In this document: one piece after another, positions 1 to 9,929 of the stretch
Layout: each line of letters starts with the position of its first letter
Position numbering within the stretch: position 1 is the first letter of the stretch
Origin: Providencia alcalifaciens DSM 30120
GTDB lineage: Bacteria > Pseudomonadota > Gammaproteobacteria > Enterobacterales > Enterobacteriaceae
Assembly: GCF_000173415.1 (NCBI RefSeq)
Contig: NZ_ABXW01000078.1
Coordinates: 1-52,405 of the forward strand
DNA: 52,405 bases
Reading direction: 5' to 3'
Translations under genes and position numbers: made by a program
Notes under the pieces: generated by a model
Databases searched by the model: none
Told to the model about the DNA's origin: nothing
Seen by the model: only the letters and a program-made list of their open reading frames with translations

Positions 1-8
1 ATAGCAAG

Positions 9-40
9 CCCCGTGATGAAAATCACGGGGTTTTTGTTTT
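9..40 (+). terminator. Rho-independent terminator of an upstream gene
   Basis: A perfect 9-bp stem (CCCCGTGAT, loop GAAA, ATCACGGGG) is followed by a T-rich run. It ends a plus-strand transcript whose gene lies before the window. Confidence 0.85.
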
Positions 41-124
41 TCAGTAACATGCTATTTCAAAGATCACTTCCTGTACCTGTACCTATTTCTTACCTGCTGC
101 GTCAGATTTTAAATCTTATGAATA

Positions 125-469
125 CTATTTAAAGTTTTGGTAGAGCGTATAACCTGCAACAGCCCCAGCGATATCATAAGCAAAATCATGCAAACTCCAG
201 CCAGTACCCGATGGGCGGCTATCATAGAATTCTTTTGCTGCCCCTAGAGAAATAGAGAATACCATGCCGAATTGGGCTGCTTGTCTATGTTGCATGTTTT
301 GTCTATCGGCATAAGCGTTTCCTGCAGCTGCCATCGCAGCTGAAAAGGCGAAATGTTGTGCTTTATCCTTACCTTTCCAGTTATCATTTGACCAATGAAA
401 CCCTGAGCAGCCAGTGATGATTATTAATGAAAAAATTAAAGCTAATGGTTTATATGTGATAGATGACAT
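125..469 (-). CDS. yfiM: YfiM-family lipoprotein
   Basis: Small lipoprotein of unknown function, about 114 residues. The signal peptide ends in a lipobox (ITGC), so the mature protein should be lipid-anchored at Cys. The core shows the YfiM signatures KAQHF, SLGAAKEFYDSRP and DFAYDIAGA. I place the start at the ATG at 469 because AGAGG lies 8 bases upstream; the longer frame to 508 would need a TTG and would put extra residues before the signal peptide. It lies downstream of pssA, as in E. coli, but a terminator separates the two. Confidence 0.85.
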   Translation of the reverse strand: MSSITYKPLALIFSLIIITGCSGFHWSNDNWKGKDKAQHFAFSAAMAAAGNAYADRQNMQHRQAAQFGMVFSISLGAAKEFYDSRPSGTGWSLHDFAYDIAGAVAGYTLYQNFK

Positions 470-516
470 ATCTTGAGCCTCTACAACAACTCGTGAGTTA
501 GAGTTCAATAGATAAT

Positions 517-542
517 AAAAAGCGCCACATGATCGGCGCTTT
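517..542 (-). terminator. Terminator after pssA
   Basis: Stem AGCGCC / GGCGCT with an 8-base loop, extended by A/T pairs and followed on the minus strand by TTTT. It lies 14 bases after the pssA stop. Confidence 0.75.
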
Positions 543-555
543 AAAGAGATAATAA

Positions 556-1914
556 TTAAAGTATTCGACTAATTAGGCGGTCGACGCGGATCCGTCGTAA
601 TCGGCGGATCAGCTTTTTCACTTTAACCGGGTAAGTTTGAATGCTGTCCAATTCACGGTAGTGATGAACAACTTTAGTATGAGTGCGAATACAATCTAAC
701 TCATGTTGGCGTTGTTCTTGGAGTTGCTGTTTCGGATCGTGGATCAAAACAGCATTTTCCAGATCTAATCCCCAAGCTCGTGGATTCAAGTTATTACCTG
801 TAATCAATTGCCACTGATTATCAACCCACATTCCTTTGAGATGGTAGGTATTATCACCATCTTTCCATAAACGAACAGTCAGTTGCCCACTGTCAATGAA
901 GCGTTGTAAGCGGCTGACAAAACGGCGCAAGTTTATTTCATAGAGATAAGGTAATGCACCAATAATCTTAAATGGTTCTTCTGGCGGGATATAAAAATCG
1001 TTAGCCGTTTTATCACCAATAATAATTTCAACTTTTTTTCCATCACGCAGTAATTTACTGATAATCCTGACCAAAACGGCAGGTAAATTAAAGTATGGTG
1101 TACAGATGGTCAGCTTTTCAGAGGTTGAGCTCATTAAATGTGTGATCGTACGGTTTAACTCATTCTTTTTACCTAGACCAACAAAGGGGATAACAGCGAG
1201 CTCATCATTACTAGCATTTCCTACGAATTGGTAGTTTACCCCACGTAATGATAAACGAAATTGTTTGATTAACCCTTTGAATTCCGCAGTTTTTGGTCGA
1301 TTAGGCGTATTGAGTAGATGAATAGCATCTGATGATAGAAGAGAGTCATCAATGAATTTCTTCATCGTCGCGGTGAGATGGCTATTTTTGATCAGGTGAT
1401 ATCTATCATAGCGATATTTTTCATGACGATGTAAATACACATCGTTGATACTTGCACCGCTATATAGCAATGTATCATCAAATAAGAAGCCTTTTAAATG
1501 TAGTACGCCCAATGCCTCCCGTGTATTAACAGGAATTCCAAAAACAGGAATCTCAATATGAGGGTATTGTTGAGAGACTTCATAATACCAATCGGCATTA
1601 GTGAGATTAGCTGCTGCACCAATACGCCCTCGTTGAGCTCGGTGCCAATCAACTAAAATTTTAATATCTAGATTAGGATTTGCTTGCTTAGCAGCATACA
1701 AAGCATGAAGAATGTCTTTACCCGCATCGTCTTTTTCTAAATACAGCGCCGTAATGTAGACTGTATTTTTAGCTTGCGAGATTTGTTCAAGCAGAGCACC
1801 ACGAAAATCTTCCGTCTTATAGAGCGTTTTAACATCATCAACTGACTGAGACAATTTAGGCATATTTGCCAAGTGTTGTTGATGTTTTGCTTGTTTTAAT
1901 TTTGACAACATCAC
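556..1914 (-). CDS. pssA: CDP-diacylglycerol--serine O-phosphatidyltransferase
   Basis: Makes phosphatidylserine from CDP-diacylglycerol and L-serine, the committed step to phosphatidylethanolamine. It belongs to the phospholipase D superfamily: two HKD-type motifs are visible, HLKGFLFDD in the first half and HLKGMWVDN near the C-terminus, each followed by the SGAS/GNNLNPRAW partner segment. Length is 452 residues against 451 in E. coli. The basic C-terminus (KKLIRRLRRIRVDRLISRIL) fits the membrane-surface association known for the family. Two consecutive ATGs (1914, 1911) are possible starts; the second matches the E. coli N-terminus MLSK. Confidence 0.97.
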   Translation of the reverse strand: MMLSKLKQAKHQQHLANMPKLSQSVDDVKTLYKTEDFRGALLEQISQAKNTVYITALYLEKDDAGKDILHALYAAKQANPNLDIKILVDWHRAQRGRIGAAANLTNADWYYEVSQQYPHIEIPVFGIPVNTREALGVLHLKGFLFDDTLLYSGASINDVYLHRHEKYRYDRYHLIKNSHLTATMKKFIDDSLLSSDAIHLLNTPNRPKTAEFKGLIKQFRLSLRGVNYQFVGNASNDELAVIPFVGLGKKNELNRTITHLMSSTSEKLTICTPYFNLPAVLVRIISKLLRDGKKVEIIIGDKTANDFYIPPEEPFKIIGALPYLYEINLRRFVSRLQRFIDSGQLTVRLWKDGDNTYHLKGMWVDNQWQLITGNNLNPRAWGLDLENAVLIHDPKQQLQEQRQHELDCIRTHTKVVHHYRELDSIQTYPVKVKKLIRRLRRIRVDRLISRIL

Positions 1915-2070
1915 AGTGTGAATTTTCTCTTGTTAGTCTAATAGCAAATCGCTTTATACAAATATTTAAGCGAATGATCTGTCGATGATATCATATTTAC
2001 ATCGTTCATTAGGAATAAATTGGTAATTGGTTTGCTTACCATGCAGATTACAGTGTATTCCTAAATTTTA

Positions 2071-4716
2071 TTATAGATGCAGGGTCAGATTCACGACACC
2101 ATCCTCAAATTGAACATCAATTTGAAACCCTAGTTTTTTTGCCAAGCTGATCATATTGCGATTTTCTGGCATGGTGATTGCGGTCAATTTTTTAATACCA
2201 TGTGCGCGGGTGTAATTCAGAAGCTTTTGCATCAATTGATAGCCTAGAGTTTGCCCTTTCATATCTGAACGAACTAACACTGCAAATTCTGCTTCTTGAT
2301 TGTCAGGATCCGCCATCGCACGGGTAACGCCAATAATTTCAGGTTGTGTCTTGCTATTTTTAACGGCGACAAATGCCATTTCTCGGTCATAGTCTATTTG
2401 AGTCATATTGGCGAGATCATCATGAGTAAACTCACTAATTTCACTAAAATAGCGGTAATACAGATCTTCTTTGGTGACTTGTTCAATAAAGGATTTCAGT
2501 AAAGGCTCATCTTCCGGAAGAATCGGTCTTAGCAAGCAAGTCAGATCATCTTTTAGGTGGATTGTCTCTTCTAATTCATTTGGATATGGGCGAATGGCAA
2601 GTCGAGTATTTGGGCTATCAGTTGTAGAGCTTAATGTCATTGAAACATCAAGCAATGTGAATTCATCGCCTGCGGCTAGCAGCGGGTGTATATCCAATCG
2701 GCTGATATTAGGGCAATCAATAATTAAATTAGAGACCCGAACCAGTAAGCTAGCTAGCCCTGGAATATCTAATGGTTCTAAAGCACTACGGGCTTTAATT
2801 TTATGTCCTTTAATGGCATTGATGACCAAATAACGCGCCAGAGCTAAATTCAGTGGAGGAAGCGCGACGGCTGCTTGGCTCTCTTGCTGCCATTCAATAC
2901 CACCTTCACCAAGCATGATTAGTAGACCAAATACGGGATCCAATTCTACCGCAATACGGAGCTCTTGAGCACCGGCTCTATTCGCCATACTTTGTACTAA
3001 TAAGCCTTCAATCCGTGCTTGAGGGAAGTTGGTAGAAACGCGTTCTATGATCGCATCAGCTGCCTCTGCAACTTCTTTGGCATTCCTTAAATAGAGCATA
3101 ACCCCTTGAACTTCTGATTTGTGCACAATATCAGGGGACCGTAATTTCAATGCAACGGGATAACCAATCTTTTCAGCAATTTCAACAGCTTGTTCACTAG
3201 AATGCGCTATCCATGTTGGTAGGCTATTTAATCCATAAGCTTTTAAAATAGGCTGAACTTCATGGGTATCCAAATGTAATTTGTTATTTTCAATTGCCTG
3301 CATAATGCATGTATGGGCTTGCTGAGTATTCGCAGTAATCCCGATAGGAAGGGCAGGGGTTTCTTTTAATTGTTTTTGGTTACGACGATATTCCACCATA
3401 TGCATATAGGCAGTAATAGCACCTTCAGGTGTTCGATAAGTTGGAATACCTGCTTCGCTAAAGAGCCTTCTTGCCTCTTGGGATGTATATTCCCCACACC
3501 AATTTGTTAATATCGTTAGCCATTTTCCTCGTGGATGCTGTTTAATTGCTTTAATCACTTTTTCTGCCATAGATTTGCTTTGGGTTATGGCACTGGGTGT
3601 GTGGATCAAAAGCAATGCATCATGATCGTGGCTATCGAGCATTTTGTTCAATACGTTAAGGTATCTATCTACCGTGGAATCATCGCCGAGATCAATTGGA
3701 TTTTGCGTTGATAAATCGAGAGGGAGCAAGGAGCTTAATTCATTTTCTGTTTCTACGCCAAGTTTCGCGAGTTTTCCATTTCTCAGTAGTAACTCATCAA
3801 GTGCCATCGCAGCAGGTGCGGAGCCATTACTCATTATTGATAAACGTTCCCCTCGCAGTGGGGTCATATAGCTTAGAGTTTCGACTGCCGAAAACATTTC
3901 ATGGGTATCTTGTACTCGCAGTAAACCTGCGCGTTGGATAGCCGCATCATAGGCGGCATCTAAACTTGGTTTTTCACCAAGTAATTCTTGTGCTTTTCGA
4001 GTGCGACCGCTTTTGATAACCAAAATTGGTTTATTACGTGATGCACTACGAGATGAAGATAAAAAGCGCCTTGCATCACTGATATTTTCTAAATACAGCA
4101 AAATTGCGCTGGTTTTGCTATCTCGGGCTAGGTAGTCCAGCAGATCATCGATATCAATATCGATGCTATCTCCTAGAGCAATAAAATACGAAAAACCGAT
4201 ATCTCGGTGACGCGCCCAATCCAATACGGTGTTTGAAACTGCGGCAGATTGTGAAATAAACGCTAATTTGCCTTTTAAAATAGGAATAGGGGAAAAGCTG
4301 GCATTGAGTCCTTGCCATGGGGCAAAGAAGCCTAAACTATTGGGACCTAGCAAGCGAATTTGGTATTGCTGCGCCACTTTTTTCAGTTCGTTAAACTGAA
4401 TAGAAGGGGATGACAGTATGATCACAACATTACAGCCAGCTTCTCCAAGTTGCCGTAAGCATTCGGTGTTACGAGAATAGTGGGTACAGATGACGGCAAG
4501 ATCAGGTTTTAATGGCAGTTTATCAATTGACGGGTAAGCGAGGACGCCAAGAATAGAGTTTCTATTCGGATTAACGGGCAGGATAGGACCTTTAAAGCCA
4601 CTGCTCAGTAAGTTCTTCATCATGACGGAACCTGCTCGGCTAGGATCTTCTGAAGCGCCTACGACAACGATGGATTTTGGCCTAAATAATGACTCTAGTT
4701 GACTCACTAACCCCAT
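2071..4716 (-). CDS. pat: Bifunctional acyl-CoA synthetase-like / GNAT protein lysine acetyltransferase
   Basis: Homologue of E. coli PatZ/YfiQ, which acetylates lysines of metabolic enzymes such as acetyl-CoA synthetase using acetyl-CoA. The first ~690 residues resemble NDP-forming acyl-CoA synthetase (CoA-binding fold starting RPKSIVVVGAS, ligase segment LLGPNSLGF, ATP-grasp region HKSEVQGVMLYL). The last ~150 residues are a GNAT acetyltransferase (LRPILPEDEP, AEFAVLVRSDMKGQTLGYQLM). I choose the ATG at 4716 (about 881 residues, E. coli 886) because AAAGG lies 9 bases upstream and the alignment starts there; the upstream TTG at 4779 adds 21 unmatched residues. Confidence 0.93.
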   Translation of the reverse strand: MGLVSQLESLFRPKSIVVVGASEDPSRAGSVMMKNLLSSGFKGPILPVNPNRNSILGVLAYPSIDKLPLKPDLAVICTHYSRNTECLRQLGEAGCNVVIILSSPSIQFNELKKVAQQYQIRLLGPNSLGFFAPWQGLNASFSPIPILKGKLAFISQSAAVSNTVLDWARHRDIGFSYFIALGDSIDIDIDDLLDYLARDSKTSAILLYLENISDARRFLSSSRSASRNKPILVIKSGRTRKAQELLGEKPSLDAAYDAAIQRAGLLRVQDTHEMFSAVETLSYMTPLRGERLSIMSNGSAPAAMALDELLLRNGKLAKLGVETENELSSLLPLDLSTQNPIDLGDDSTVDRYLNVLNKMLDSHDHDALLLIHTPSAITQSKSMAEKVIKAIKQHPRGKWLTILTNWCGEYTSQEARRLFSEAGIPTYRTPEGAITAYMHMVEYRRNQKQLKETPALPIGITANTQQAHTCIMQAIENNKLHLDTHEVQPILKAYGLNSLPTWIAHSSEQAVEIAEKIGYPVALKLRSPDIVHKSEVQGVMLYLRNAKEVAEAADAIIERVSTNFPQARIEGLLVQSMANRAGAQELRIAVELDPVFGLLIMLGEGGIEWQQESQAAVALPPLNLALARYLVINAIKGHKIKARSALEPLDIPGLASLLVRVSNLIIDCPNISRLDIHPLLAAGDEFTLLDVSMTLSSTTDSPNTRLAIRPYPNELEETIHLKDDLTCLLRPILPEDEPLLKSFIEQVTKEDLYYRYFSEISEFTHDDLANMTQIDYDREMAFVAVKNSKTQPEIIGVTRAMADPDNQEAEFAVLVRSDMKGQTLGYQLMQKLLNYTRAHGIKKLTAITMPENRNMISLAKKLGFQIDVQFEDGVVNLTLHL

Positions 4717-4841
4717 GCTGGCAAACCTTTTATGTGGTGAGCGTAAATACCGCCCAATTGATCTTGAGTTCGTAAGCAATACTATGCCGTATATTGGGAG
4801 AAGCGCCAGTTTATAGAGGGAATTTTATTGAATAATACAAG

Positions 4842-4867
4842 CACCCTCACGTTTTGTTGTGAAGGTG
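4842..4867. repeat. Imperfect hairpin downstream of tapT
   Basis: CACC-c-TCAC and GTGA-a-GGTG pair across an 8-base loop with one internal mismatch. No clear T-run follows on the minus strand, so it is a weak terminator candidate between tapT and pat. Confidence 0.35.
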
Positions 4868-4932
4868 ATTTTCAAAATATAAATTGCTGGAAAGCGCGAT
4901 GTATAAATAACGTAAAGAATACCTAATAAGCG

Positions 4933-5634
4933 TTATTTTAAGGGCTGAGATAGGAGCATTTGAGCGGTCGGGTGGTGGGGTTTTCCTTCCAAGTATTTGT
5001 GGCGAAACAGATTAAAATGAGCAAATAACTTTTGAGATGCATCGATATCCCCAGCTTGTTCCAATACAGTGGCGGCGACTTCAGCCGTACAGTGTTGCTC
5101 TTCCCTTGATGGGATACGTAGGAGGTAATCTGTTCTCGCTTTGGTGTTAATGGATAGCATGGGAATTTGGTCCAAGTAAGGACTTTTTCGAAACATTTTA
5201 CGGGCTTCCGGCCAAGTTCCGTCTAATAAGATGAACAATGCAGGTTTGTGGGAAAGCGTCGGTTGGTTAACAACAATACGATCATTTTGTGCGTAGCTTT
5301 CTGGGAAAATCAGATAAGGTTGTCTAGTCTGATCTTGCAGTATCGCTAATAACTGGCTATCAGGATCTGTTCTGGACCATTGGTAAGCTTGCGTATCAGG
5401 AAGTACATCCGCAATCAGTTTTCCTGTATTGCTAGGTTTAAAAACCTCACCATCAAACATAATGAGACAAAATTGGCTTTTTGCTTGCGCAGAAACAGTC
5501 TCTTCACATAAACATTGTGGAACAGGTAGTAGGCAAAAATGGCAACGTTTTACTCGACAACCTCTTGCTTTAAAAGGTTTTGTTGAAAGAGCTAAGCGTT
5601 GTTGGCGCAGGAGATAGACAGCGTTCTGACTCAT
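4933..5634 (-). CDS. tapT: tRNA-uridine aminocarboxypropyltransferase (DTW domain)
   Basis: TapT/YfiP family, which uses S-adenosylmethionine to add the aminocarboxypropyl group of acp3U47 in tRNA. Visible: an N-terminal Cys cluster (CHFCLLPVPQCLC) that may bind metal, FKPSNTGKLIADVLPD, and the defining DTW-type motif as LDGTWPEARKM. I choose the ATG at 5634 (about 233 residues), where similarity to E. coli YfiP begins (MSQNAVYLLRQ versus MTENAVLQLRA). An ATG at 5655 is also possible. No strong ribosome binding site separates them. The reading frame stays open to 5787, but that would leave only 19 bases to divergent yfiF. Confidence 0.88.
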   Translation of the reverse strand: MSQNAVYLLRQQRLALSTKPFKARGCRVKRCHFCLLPVPQCLCEETVSAQAKSQFCLIMFDGEVFKPSNTGKLIADVLPDTQAYQWSRTDPDSQLLAILQDQTRQPYLIFPESYAQNDRIVVNQPTLSHKPALFILLDGTWPEARKMFRKSPYLDQIPMLSINTKARTDYLLRIPSREEQHCTAEVAATVLEQAGDIDASQKLFAHFNLFRHKYLEGKPHHPTAQMLLSQPLK

Positions 5635-5806
5635 GGTTGATAGGGTACTTTTCATTGCAACAAAATAAGGGGCATATTGTACGCAAAACGATTTGCATAC
5701 GATAGAAGTATATTCAACAACTTTTCGGTGAGATAATAGTGAGGATCGGTAGCGTAGCTTTGCAACTTCATGTAATCTTCGCGCCATAGCTTAGTAGGGG
5801 ATAGCG

Positions 5807-6919
5807 ATGAACGACACGAATGATTTTAGTGGTAAAAACGGCAAAGTAAAAGTGATGTATGTCCGTAGCGAAGAGCAGGACAATAATAAAGGTAATGATA
5901 AGCGCCGCAGCGGTCGTGATGATAAGCGCGATGATAGACGCGGTGACAAACGTTCTGGTGGGCGTAACGATCGCAACGATCGTTCAGGTCGTTCAAACCG
6001 CCCAGAAGGTGGTCGTTCAGAAAGACGTTCTGACAGCGATAGACGTTCCAACCCACGTGATAGCGCACCTCGCGAGCAGTCACCATGGCGTACTGTATCA
6101 AAACCAGGTAGTGATGAATTAGAAAATGACCATGGTGGTATTTCAGGGAAAAGCCAAATTGACCCTGAACAACTGCGTAAACAGCGTCAAGAAGAGACGC
6201 GCATTTATGGTGAAAATGCTTGCCAAGCGATGTTTAAAAACCGTCCAGACGGCATTGTTCGTGCGTGGTTCTTACAGTCAGTGACTCCCCGTTTTCGTGA
6301 TGCATTAAAATGGATGGCGGCAAACCGTAAAGCATACCATGTTGTTGATGAAGAAGAGCTTGCGAAAGCATCTGGTACTGAACACCATGGTGGTGTGTGC
6401 TTCATCATTAAAAAACGTGGTGGTATGGCGGCTGAGGTTTACTTAGAAAATGCGGTAGATACCGATTGTGTTTTAGCATTGGAAGATGTGGGTAATCCAC
6501 ATAACCTTGGCGGGATCATGCGTAGTTGTGCTCACTTTGGCGTGAAAGGCGTAATTTTACAAGATGCCGGAATGTTAGAGTCTGGTGCGGCAATTCGTAC
6601 TGCTGAAGGTGGTGCTGAGCATATTAAAGCGATTGACGCGGATGGCTTCACGACAACATTGGATAAGTTCCGTCAAGCGGGCTATACCATTGTCACCACA
6701 TCAAGCCATAAAGGTAGTCAGGATATTGCTAAAGTTCAATTACCGAAGAAAATGGTGCTGGTGTTAGGTCAAGAGAGTGATGGATTAAGTGATAGCACTT
6801 GGGATCAGGGCGATATGAGTTTGTACATTGGCGGAACAGGTAAAGTTGAAAGCCTGAACGTTTCTGTGGCAACCGGTATCATGCTATCTCAGTGGTGGTC
6901 ACAAAACAAAGTTAAGTAA
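5807..6919 (+). CDS. yfiF: TrmH-type SPOUT RNA methyltransferase YfiF
   Basis: Putative SAM-dependent RNA ribose methyltransferase. The C-terminal half carries the trefoil-knot SPOUT domain with the three TrmH motifs: [26 protein letters not shown] and [15 protein letters not shown]. The first ~18 residues ([10 protein letters not shown]) match E. coli YfiF. Residues ~22-90 are low-complexity, almost entirely Arg, Asp, Gly, Ser and Asn, and longer than in E. coli; such tails often bind RNA (inference). Start at 5807 is supported by AGGGG 6 bases upstream. Divergent from tapT. The RNA substrate is not known to me. Confidence 0.9.
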   Translation: MNDTNDFSGKNGKVKVMYVRSEEQDNNKGNDKRRSGRDDKRDDRRGDKRSGGRNDRNDRSGRSNRPEGGRSERRSDSDRRSNPRDSAPREQSPWRTVSKPGSDELENDHGGISGKSQIDPEQLRKQRQEETRIYGENACQAMFKNRPDGIVRAWFLQSVTPRFRDALKWMAANRKAYHVVDEEELAKASGTEHHGGVCFIIKKRGGMAAEVYLENAVDTDCVLALEDVGNPHNLGGIMRSCAHFGVKGVILQDAGMLESGAAIRTAEGGAEHIKAIDADGFTTTLDKFRQAGYTIVTTSSHKGSQDIAKVQLPKKMVLVLGQESDGLSDSTWDQGDMSLYIGGTGKVESLNVSVATGIMLSQWWSQNKVK

Positions 6920-6943
6920 TCGTGCATTAGCATGAGCTTAAAG

Positions 6944-6979
6944 AAAAAACCATACACAAAATTGTGTATGGTTTTTTTT
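6944..6979. terminator. Bidirectional terminator between yfiF and emrB
   Basis: Stem CCATACACA / TGTGTATGG with loop AAAT, flanked by A6 on the left and T8 on the right. It can end both convergent transcripts. Confidence 0.85.
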
Positions 6980-7007
6980 CGTTTCAACATGATAGCGAGA
7001 ATAGGGG

Positions 7008-8549
7008 TTAGTGAGCGCCGCCTCCACCCTCTTTCGATCCTGCGCCGAATGGTGGTTTCGCAAACCAAACTATGACCATGAGTAGAATAAAGACCCCCGC
7101 GGACATCCAAAAAATCTCATTCGCCGAAATAATTAGCCCTTGCTCTGTGATTGAGCGTGCAATATAAGCGGCGCTTTGCTGCTCATTCATGCCTATTTGC
7201 GCGAGCTCACTGTACATATGTTGAGCATTAGGATTATATGGATTAACAAATTCCGTTAAGTTTTCATGGTGCATCGCTTCACGTTGTGTCCACAGAGTGG
7301 TTGTGATAGAGGTACCAATTGCCCCAGCTAATGTTCGCGTAAAGTTAGATAAGCTAGATGCTGACGCCATTCTTTCAGGTGGTAAGCCTGATAACGTAAT
7401 GGTTGTTAGTGGCATAAAGAAGCAGGCAATCGCTAAGCCTTGAACAAACTGAGGCCATGCAGCCGCCGCGAATCCCATTCCTGGTTCGAAGGTATAAGCT
7501 CGCCAGTAATAACACACTGCATACATAATAAAGCTGAAGGTAACTAAGTAACGCATATCGATACGGTTACCGAAGCGACCAATAATAGGCGTGATTAAAA
7601 GAGGCAATAGACCGACCGGTGCCGATGCTAAGCCTGCCCAAGTTGCCGTATAGCCGTATACCTCTTGGAGTAATTGCGGCAATAGAACGATAGTGCCGAA
7701 ATAGAGCATATATGCCAAACTGAGCGCTAAGCAGCCAATGGTAAAATTGCGTTCTTTGAAGAGTGAAAGGTCGATTACAGGATGTTCATCTGTTAACTCC
7801 CAAACAATCAAGAAGGCAATTGCGACAACTGCAATCACTGTCAGAACAATAATCTCTGTTGAATTAAACCAATCAAGCTCTTTCCCTTGGTCGAGCATAA
7901 TTTGGAGTGCGCCAATACCGACGACCAGTAAGACAAGTCCAACTGTATCAATTGGTTTGATGGATATTTTTGTTTCACGTCCTTTTAAGGTTCGCATGAT
8001 GGCAAAAATAATGGCGATACTAAATGGCACGTTAATAAAGAAAATCCATCCCCAGTGATAGTTATCACTGATATATCCACCAAGAATAGGTCCACAGATA
8101 GGGGCGACAACAATGGTCATTGACCATAATGCAAGCGCCATACTGCGTTTGGCTGGAGGATAGTTGTTTAGCAATAAACTTTGGGAAAGCGGAATCAGAG
8201 GACCTGCAACTAAACCTTGTAATACGCGGAATAAGATGAGCATTTCTAAGCTGTTAGAGATCCCACATAACCATGAGGTGAGTGCGAAAAGCCCTGTAGA
8301 CCATAAAAAGAGTCGAACTTCACCAATACGGCGAGCTAGCCAACCAGTGACAGGGATAGAGATAGCATTCGCTACGCCAAACGACGTAATCACCCATGTG
8401 CCTTGTGAGTTAGATGCACCCAGATTACCCGCAATAGTGGGGATAGCGACGTTAGCAATGGTCGAATCCAATACCTGCATGAAAGTTGCCAAAGATAAGG
8501 CAATCGTCATCCAAGCCAATTTTGAGCCAGTTAACGGTGCATTTGTCAC
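7008..8549 (-). CDS. emrB: EmrB multidrug efflux permease (MFS, DHA2)
   Basis: Inner-membrane proton-driven exporter that works with EmrA and an outer-membrane channel (TolC in E. coli) to expel hydrophobic toxins. It has 513 residues (E. coli 512) and about 14 hydrophobic segments. Family motifs include LDSTIANVAIPTIAGNLG in helix 1, RVLQGLVAGPLIPLSQSLLL, and the Gly-rich antiporter motif WSMTIVVAPICGPILGGYI. The C-terminus ends in a Gly-rich tail before HH-free GGAH, like E. coli. It starts 14 bases after emrA, so the two are co-transcribed. Confidence 0.96.
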   Translation of the reverse strand: MTNAPLTGSKLAWMTIALSLATFMQVLDSTIANVAIPTIAGNLGASNSQGTWVITSFGVANAISIPVTGWLARRIGEVRLFLWSTGLFALTSWLCGISNSLEMLILFRVLQGLVAGPLIPLSQSLLLNNYPPAKRSMALALWSMTIVVAPICGPILGGYISDNYHWGWIFFINVPFSIAIIFAIMRTLKGRETKISIKPIDTVGLVLLVVGIGALQIMLDQGKELDWFNSTEIIVLTVIAVVAIAFLIVWELTDEHPVIDLSLFKERNFTIGCLALSLAYMLYFGTIVLLPQLLQEVYGYTATWAGLASAPVGLLPLLITPIIGRFGNRIDMRYLVTFSFIMYAVCYYWRAYTFEPGMGFAAAAWPQFVQGLAIACFFMPLTTITLSGLPPERMASASSLSNFTRTLAGAIGTSITTTLWTQREAMHHENLTEFVNPYNPNAQHMYSELAQIGMNEQQSAAYIARSITEQGLIISANEIFWMSAGVFILLMVIVWFAKPPFGAGSKEGGGGAH

Positions 8550-8563
8550 GTCAGAGTCTCCGT

Positions 8564-9745
8564 TTACTTATTGCCGGCATTATTCTGAATAATCTCAGCA
8601 ACAATCTTGTCAGCAGGAGACATATCCACAGCTAAAGCCGTCGTGTGGTAAGCCGGTGCATCACGTAGACCTTTTGATAACACTTTCCCGTCTTTGTTGG
8701 CGGTATCCACTTCAACTTCCGTAGAAAGCCCAATACGTAATGGGTATTCATCTAACTGAGCCTCGTCAAGAGCAATACGTACCGGGAGGCGTTGTACTAC
8801 TTTAATCCAGTTACCGCTGGCGTTTTGCGCAGGTAATAATGAAAATGCGCTACCTGTACCCATATCTAATCCAACGACCGTACCGTTGAATACCACATTT
8901 TTACCATAGAAATCGGTCGTGACTTTTGCGGGCTGACCAATCCGCATGCTGGAAAGTTGTGTTTCTTTAAAGTTGGCATCAATCCACATACCGCTAGATG
9001 GCACGATTGCCATTAATGGGGTATTTGGCGTGATTTGCGAGCCGACTTGTACGCTGCGGCGTGACACGTAGCCATCCACAGGGCTGACAATTTTGGTTCG
9101 TTGTAGAGCAAGCCACGCATTTCTCACTTGTGTTGCCGCTTGTTCAACGAGAGGTTGTTTTTCTAGGGCGGTATTGAGCACGATGGCTTGGTTGGCATTA
9201 TATTGCTCAATTGCCACATCCAAAGCACTTTTAGCGCTGACGACCGCTTCTCTCGCGTGTTGTAGTTCTTCTTTTCCAATCAGATTACTATTTCCTAGAA
9301 CTTCACGACGTTTTAAATCATTTTGCAAACGGGATAGTTCAGAGCGTTTAACATCAATATTAGCTTGAAATTGTCGACTATTGATTATGTGCTGCTGGGA
9401 TTGTCTAACACTGTTAGCAAGTTCAGTTTTTGCTTTTTCGAGAGCTAATTCAGCATCTCGAGGGTCGAGTTCCACTAATACCGTTCCGCTTTTAACAAAA
9501 TCGGTATTGTCGACGTTGACCGTCATGACGCTGCCTGATATTTGAGCTTGGATTTGAACCTGATTTCCGGCTACATAAGCATTATCTGTGGACTCGTAAT
9601 GGCGTAGGACAATATACCAGTATGCCGTCCACCCGATGCCAATAGTGACAAAAATAAAGGTTAAGAACATGAGAGCATTTCTGCGCTGTCTTTTTTTGTT
9701 TAATGGCGGTGTTTGCGTTTCCGGTAGATCCTCGCGGGCGCTCAT
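8564..9745 (-). CDS. emrA: EmrA periplasmic adaptor (membrane fusion protein)
   Basis: Links EmrB to the outer-membrane channel. The protein has 393 residues (E. coli 390), a cytoplasmic N-terminus with a basic stretch (NKKRQRRN), one membrane anchor at ~25-48, then the biotinyl-lipoyl halves (STDNAYVAGNQVQIQAQISG and PVDGYVSRRSVQVGS) flanking a long helical hairpin at ~95-205, and the beta-barrel domain (MWIDANFKETQLSSMRIGQ). It lies between emrR and emrB. The 223-base gap to emrR carries a terminator-like hairpin and a large palindrome, so emrAB may also have its own control. Confidence 0.95.
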   Translation of the reverse strand: MSAREDLPETQTPPLNKKRQRRNALMFLTFIFVTIGIGWTAYWYIVLRHYESTDNAYVAGNQVQIQAQISGSVMTVNVDNTDFVKSGTVLVELDPRDAELALEKAKTELANSVRQSQQHIINSRQFQANIDVKRSELSRLQNDLKRREVLGNSNLIGKEELQHAREAVVSAKSALDVAIEQYNANQAIVLNTALEKQPLVEQAATQVRNAWLALQRTKIVSPVDGYVSRRSVQVGSQITPNTPLMAIVPSSGMWIDANFKETQLSSMRIGQPAKVTTDFYGKNVVFNGTVVGLDMGTGSAFSLLPAQNASGNWIKVVQRLPVRIALDEAQLDEYPLRIGLSTEVEVDTANKDGKVLSKGLRDAPAYHTTALAVDMSPADKIVAEIIQNNAGNK

Positions 9746-9785
9746 ACTGATGGTTCCCCATATTCAATGGATAAAAATAACGGCT

Positions 9786-9817
9786 GTTTCCAGCAGTTAG
9801 TATTAACTACTGGAAAC
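9786..9817. promoter_or_regulatory. Near-perfect palindrome upstream of emrA
   Basis: Arms GTTTCCAG / CTGGAAAC enclose, after one mismatch, AGTTA-GTAT-TAACT. It lies 41 bases before the emrA start. No T-run follows, so an operator is more likely than a terminator; the inner AGTTA/TAACT resembles the half-sites ahead of emrR. Confidence 0.5.
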
Positions 9818-9929
9818 TAAGACGACAAATGATTTCGTTGCTCGATGGGATGTAGCAATATATCACTGAAAGGATAATGAAATATAAGTGAGTGAAAAGG
9901 TTTTTTTTCAGTTTAAACCACAGAATGCC

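Noticed and set aside
5791-6101. Minus-strand frames opposite the yfiF low-complexity region
   Set aside because: They are mirror images of the Arg/Asp repeat codons, with Leu/Arg/Ser-rich nonsense composition and no ribosome binding site.
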